Source of the DNA: Aquimarina sp. ERC-38
GTDB lineage: Bacteria > Bacteroidota > Bacteroidia > Flavobacteriales > Flavobacteriaceae
Direction: 5' to 3'
DNA: 64,000 bases
Assembly (NCBI RefSeq): GCF_026222555.1
Contig: NZ_CP098511.1
Location: 2,089,501 to 2,153,500 of the forward strand
Shown here: positions 60,734 to 64,000 of the stretch, one piece after another
How positions within the stretch are numbered: position 1 is the first letter of the stretch
How the letters are laid out: each line of letters opens with the position of its first letter
Translations under genes and position numbers: made by a program
The notes under the pieces: generated by a model
The model's database searches: none
Told to the model about the DNA's origin: nothing
Seen by the model: only the letters and a program-made list of their open reading frames with translations

Positions 60734-63451
60734 CTAATTTTTAATAAGCTTTAGTGTTTTTCTTTCTTTTCCTTCTTGTGAAACACTTAGAAAATATATT
60801 CCTTGGGACAGGTTTTCAATATTTATCTCATTACTATTATTCAAGGTGGTATTGATATACGTAGTACCTTTAATATCATAGATACGGATATGACTATTAG
60901 TCGCAGTATCTAAACCATTAAGATAAACTGTACCTGAAGATGGATTAGGATATAATTCAACCTGATTTAAATCGTTTTCATTCAAAGCACTTTTAAGTTC
61001 AGCTGGTACTATATTCATTGTTCCCAAATTAAAGCCACCTCTATCTATATAGATTTTCATCACTTGTCGACCAACAGTCAGTCTAACTCTATCGATTCTA
61101 GTGTTTACAAATCTATTCATACTACCAGTTGATTTTACCCTTTGTAATCCGGTAGCATTGAAACCATTAAATTCGATATGAAAAGCACCGTTGCTATTTG
61201 GAGAAGCTGTTTGTATATCAAATGTATAGAAACCAGGTTTAGTAATGTTCACTGTATATTCTAACCATTCCCCTTGTAAGATCCAACCAACATTACCTGC
61301 CGGCGTTCTTTTTTCAGTATCTACATCAGTATCTTGTCTTTTTCCAGGACCTTCATTTCCAGGTGATCTATCAAAATAAGCAACATTCTGACCTCCAATG
61401 TCAAATTCTACTGAATTAATAATTCCAGGGATAATACTTGGCTTACCGGTATAAGGCATTTGTCCGCCAGTTGCTGGCTTTTTAATAACTCTTACCGTTG
61501 TTGTGGCTTTAAAACCTCCATCTTTAGTAGTTGCAGTAATAACGGTTATACCTACTTTTAGTGCTCTTACCACACCATCAGAATTTACTGTGGCGATGGA
61601 TGGAATAGTAGATGTATAAGTAACTCCTTTTTCCGTAGCATTGGCTGGAAGTATAGCCGGCGTTAACTTTTTAGTAGCTCCTGTTTTAAGTGTTAGACTA
61701 TTAGGAGTAAACCTTATTCCGGTTACAGGTATTTTTGTAGTAGTTCCACCTTTAGTTACGGTAACCGTTGATGTTTTAGAGAAATTCCCATCTACAGATT
61801 TAGCAGTGATCACTGCTCTACCAGCCTTTACAGCTCTTACCATACCGTCTGCATTTACTGTAGCCACAGAGGGATTACCTGATGTAAAAGTAATTCTTTT
61901 TACGGTAGCATTAGCAGGAGTTACATTTGCTGCTAATTTTCTGGTAGTTCCCGCTCTTAAAGTCATAGTAGCAGGTGCAAGGTTAATTCCGGTTACAGGT
62001 ATTTTTGTAGTAGTCCCATCTTTAGTTACGGTAACCGTTGAGGTTTTAGAGAAATTCCCATCCACAGATTTAGCAGTGATCACTGCTCTACCAGCTTTTA
62101 CAGCTCTTACCACTCCATCTGCATTTACTGTAGCCACAGAGGGATTACCTGATGTAAAAGTAATTCTTTTTACGGTAGCATTAGCAGGAGTTACATTTGC
62201 GGCTAACTTTCTAGTAGTTCCTGCTTTTAAAGTCATAGTAGCAGGAGAAAGGTTAATTCCGGTAACCGGAATTTTTGTATTATCATTACCTTTAGTAGGC
62301 TTATATACTCGAAGCCAATCTACTTTCATAGTATTTTTAGCAGGATCTTTTAAATCTTTATCGCTAGGTGTACGTCCTGCATCTACATGCCAGTTTTGAG
62401 ATTCCACATTAATGATAATATCCATAGCCTTATTAAACCCAGCTCCTTTTTGGAAATTATACGGATCAATAATACTAACTGAAGAAGCATTACTAGCTTT
62501 CTTTAAAGTTTGTAGCGAATAAGACTTACTAGTTTGAAATCGCGTCATTGCTTGGAAACCGTCCTTTTTAAAGTTCAACCTTCCGTTAGTCATCGTAGGA
62601 TACTCATAAGTCCAGGTATTGTTTCTATTAGTTGCTACTGCTTTGTCATAAAGCACGCGTACTAACTTACCATCGATGTAATATTCAAAATGGAAAGGAC
62701 TAATCCAGTTAACTCCAATACGAACATATCTTCTGTTTCCTTTGTTCCAGTGATATTCTCCCCAGTTCTTAACAGTAGGCGTACCCCACCAGCTATTAAA
62801 ATCACGTGGTTGATAGTCTGTAAAAGGTTGGCGAACAAAAGAATGGTGGCTTAAGTGAATAAATTCGGCAAAAAATGCATTTCCATGTTCATTACCCCCG
62901 TAACATTCGATAACGTCAATTTCTTGTGTATCATCAGGACTTAATAACCAAACATCGGATGCTAAAACAATATCAGCAACACTTACCCGTGCCTCTACAA
63001 ATACCGGATATTTAACTCTTGAATTTGAAGTAATACAACCGGAACTAATACCATCTTGAGGCCGTCCCATTTTATTAGGAAGCCGTGTAGGTGGCAAGTC
63101 TTCTTTATTACGATTCCATCGAGAGGCTTCTAATACAAGGTCATTTCCATCTACAGATACATGGTTGTATTTCCAATAGGTTGTGCCTGGTCCGTCCCAA
63201 CCATTGTGATAAAAATTGTACCACTTTTTTCCTCCGAAATCACTGCGTTTATTCGTTTTCTTAAAGACATAATTAAAGTCATCTGAGGGTGCTTCTAGTA
63301 ATTTCCAGGTTGATCCAGGGCTAGCTTGAGCCGGAACCGGAATTCCCTTCCAATCCTGGGCAAAAAAGGAAAATGTGCATAAGAAGAGCAAAAGCGAGAG
63401 TCGCTTTCGGGTCACAAATAATAGATTTGTTCTGTGCGTTAAAAATTTCAT
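60734..63451 (-). CDS. GH16 beta-agarase-type enzyme with three Big_2 repeats and T9SS domain
   Basis: A 905-residue secreted enzyme. Signal peptide about 1-31 (ending SFFAQ). The GH16 beta-jelly-roll spans about 35-390; E177-IDVI-E182 (TQEIDVIECYGG) holds the nucleophile Glu177, Asp179 and acid/base Glu182, as in GH16 beta-agarases. Three Big_2 Ig-like repeats follow at about 393-660, each starting IPVTGI. About 690-825 is a CBM6-type module (GQNVAYFDRSPGNEGPGKRQ, TVNITKPGFYTFDIQTASPN), and 830-905 is a T9SS sorting domain (VELYPNPSSGTVYLNGLD). Agarose is the likely target, but porphyran is not excluded. Convergent with GH86. Confidence 0.88.
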   Translation of the reverse strand: MKFLTHRTNLLFVTRKRLSLLLFLCTFSFFAQDWKGIPVPAQASPGSTWKLLEAPSDDFNYVFKKTNKRSDFGGKKWYNFYHNGWDGPGTTYWKYNHVSVDGNDLVLEASRWNRNKEDLPPTRLPNKMGRPQDGISSGCITSNSRVKYPVFVEARVSVADIVLASDVWLLSPDDTQEIDVIECYGGNEHGNAFFAEFIHLSHHSFVRQPFTDYQPRDFNSWWGTPTVKNWGEYHWNKGNRRYVRIGVNWISPFHFEYYIDGKLVRVLYDKAVATNRNNTWTYEYPTMTNGRLNFKKDGFQAMTRFQTSKSYSLQTLKKASNASSVSIIDPYNFQKGAGFNKAMDIIINVESQNWHVDAGRTPSDKDLKDPAKNTMKVDWLRVYKPTKGNDNTKIPVTGINLSPATMTLKAGTTRKLAANVTPANATVKRITFTSGNPSVATVNADGVVRAVKAGRAVITAKSVDGNFSKTSTVTVTKDGTTTKIPVTGINLAPATMTLRAGTTRKLAANVTPANATVKRITFTSGNPSVATVNADGMVRAVKAGRAVITAKSVDGNFSKTSTVTVTKGGTTTKIPVTGIRFTPNSLTLKTGATKKLTPAILPANATEKGVTYTSTIPSIATVNSDGVVRALKVGITVITATTKDGGFKATTTVRVIKKPATGGQMPYTGKPSIIPGIINSVEFDIGGQNVAYFDRSPGNEGPGKRQDTDVDTEKRTPAGNVGWILQGEWLEYTVNITKPGFYTFDIQTASPNSNGAFHIEFNGFNATGLQRVKSTGSMNRFVNTRIDRVRLTVGRQVMKIYIDRGGFNLGTMNIVPAELKSALNENDLNQVELYPNPSSGTVYLNGLDTATNSHIRIYDIKGTTYINTTLNNSNEINIENLSQGIYFLSVSQEGKERKTLKLIKN
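61733..62002 (-). repeat. 270-base Big_2 repeat, second unit
   Basis: Encodes the second IPVTGI-type Big_2 unit of the GH16 protein, nearly identical to the first (62003-62272) in both bases and residues. The third unit, in the next part of the gene toward 61470, is clearly divergent. Confidence 0.8.
62003..62272 (-). repeat. 270-base Big_2 repeat, first unit
   Basis: First of the two near-identical tandem units, exactly 90 codons. The pair indicates a recent in-gene duplication or sequence homogenisation. Confidence 0.8.
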
Positions 63452-63793
63452 AGTTTATAATTTATAATTTATAGTTGAATTCAAATTTTGATAGCTATAC
63501 AATTTTAAGAGTATCCCATTTTTCTTAATTACATGCAAACTATTCGCTAGGATTACCAAGTAATTAGAAATATTAATATTACTTTAACTGTATGTTCCTT
63601 AGCTTTTAAAATGATTTTGTGTTATAAATAGTTAGTTAAAAAACTATTATTTCTAGTAGACCAAAAATATTTTTCTTTAGTTTTTCGAAATAAAAGTACA
63701 GGTTTTTTAATAGAATGACAATTAAATTTGGTTGTTATAAGTGTCATTTTTCATAATCGTAAAAATTTCTAATTTGTTATATTTTTAATGAAT
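63452..63793. other. Intergenic region upstream of the GH16 gene
   Basis: About 340 AT-rich bases without a supported ORF. AATAGTT (63627-63633) and AACTATT (63642-63648) form a small inverted repeat that could be a regulatory site for the GH16 gene. No clear TAnnTTTG box was seen on the reverse strand. Confidence 0.35.
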
Positions 63794-63798
63794 GAATA

Positions 63799-63842
63799 AA
63801 ACTACCGATTGAAATACCATATCGTGTTTCAATCGGTAGTTT
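63799..63842 (-). terminator. Long-stem intrinsic terminator of the last gene
   Basis: AAACTACCGATTGAAA (63799-63814) is the exact complement of TTTCAATCGGTAGTTT (63827-63842), a perfect 16-base stem with a 12-base loop. On the reverse strand it is followed by TTTTATT. It lies 11 bases after the stop of the reverse-strand gene at the window edge. Confidence 0.85.
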
Positions 63843-63852
63843 AAAAATTTAA

Positions 63853-64000
63853 TTATTTTTTAACTAATTTTAAAGTTCTGTTTCCTAAGGCTTGATTGAC
63901 AAGCGTAAGGAAGTATATTCCCTGTGGTAAGCTGTCAATGTTAAGGATATGATCTTTGCTAAGTTCCTGATCTAAATATTTAGAACCTTTAACGTCATAT
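63853..64000 (-). CDS. T9SS cargo protein, C-terminal end only
   Basis: The reverse strand reads YDVKGSKYLDQELSKDHILN then IDSLPQGIYFLTLVNQALGN and ends RTLKLVKK and stop, a textbook end of a type A T9SS sorting domain. The rest of the gene, including the functional domain, is beyond the window. Its place behind the agar-degrading genes makes a related secreted enzyme or binding protein plausible, but nothing visible shows this. Confidence 0.75.
   Translation of the reverse strand, partial: YDVKGSKYLDQELSKDHILNIDSLPQGIYFLTLVNQALGNRTLKLVKK

Noticed and set aside
61641..62399. A 252-residue forward ORF across the Big_2 repeats
   Set aside because: It is antisense to the GH16 gene and open only because of the repeated, Thr/Val-rich coding sequence; its product is repetitive and shows no family.
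1..64000. tRNA, rRNA or CRISPR arrays
   Set aside because: I scanned intergenic stretches for cloverleaf ends, conserved rRNA words and regularly spaced repeats and found none.

Overview
The window looks like part of a marine Bacteroidota chromosome, most likely Flavobacteriaceae. It is AT-rich, has weak ribosome binding sites and recurrent TAnnTTTG promoter -7 boxes. It carries type IX secretion (T9SS) genes (PorT-like protein, DUF5103 'plug' protein), several large exported proteins with T9SS C-terminal sorting domains, a Na+-pumping NQR complex and red-algal polysaccharide hydrolases. I saw no tRNA, rRNA, CRISPR array or intact insertion sequence.

Layout. 1-7.9 kb: truncated TamL/BamA-type outer membrane gene, TrmH-family rRNA methyltransferase, PorT, UbiE/MenG, and the TrkA-TrkH potassium uptake operon with a tiny membrane ORF behind it. 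8.1-11.4 kb: aspartate aminotransferase, a three-His-box fatty acid desaturase, RsmG, and a possible 27-residue membrane peptide. 11.4-15.3 kb: a 1291-residue T9SS cargo with a G8/CEMIP-like beta-helix, CBM6 and CBM96-like modules. 15.8-20.3 kb: beta-lactamase-fold serine hydrolase, AraC regulator, SDR and P5C dehydrogenase. 20.5-25.1 kb: NRDE/TANGO2 protein, putative permuted NlpC/P60-like protein, ApaG, DUF3667 and T9SS plug protein. 25.2-32.8 kb: nqrABCDEF, a small conserved unknown and apbE, whose product attaches FMN to NqrB and NqrC. 32.8-40.9 kb: two tandem-duplicated TPR-CHAT (caspase-like) genes, divergent from an ECF sigma factor and a membrane anti-sigma-like TPR protein. 40.9-50.4 kb: housekeeping enzymes and small envelope proteases (methyltransferase, Map, thioredoxin-like lipoprotein, GpmI, ankyrin protein, M48, CAP, M15, ClpP, GNAT, metzincin lipoprotein). 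51-55.6 kb: an overlapping SGNH-SGNH-MBOAT operon, probably for polysaccharide O-acylation. 55.9-57.2 kb: an unknown and a uracil-DNA-glycosylase-family gene lacking a normal start codon. 57.7-64 kb: agar/porphyran degradation, with GH86 and GH16 enzymes converging on a stretch holding a degenerate MITE-like element, then the end of another T9SS cargo.

How the genes fit together. GH86 and GH16 are exported through T9SS and would release oligosaccharides from agar or porphyran outside the cell. NQR with ApbE supplies the sodium-motive force typical of marine flavobacteria. The best candidate for an undescribed system is the TPR-CHAT pair with its divergent sigma/anti-sigma unit. Both CHAT proteins look periplasmic and membrane-tethered, the anti-sigma candidate has a periplasmic TPR domain, and the CHAT copies share a conserved inverted repeat upstream. 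This suggests an envelope protease-to-sigma signalling module, which remains a hypothesis.
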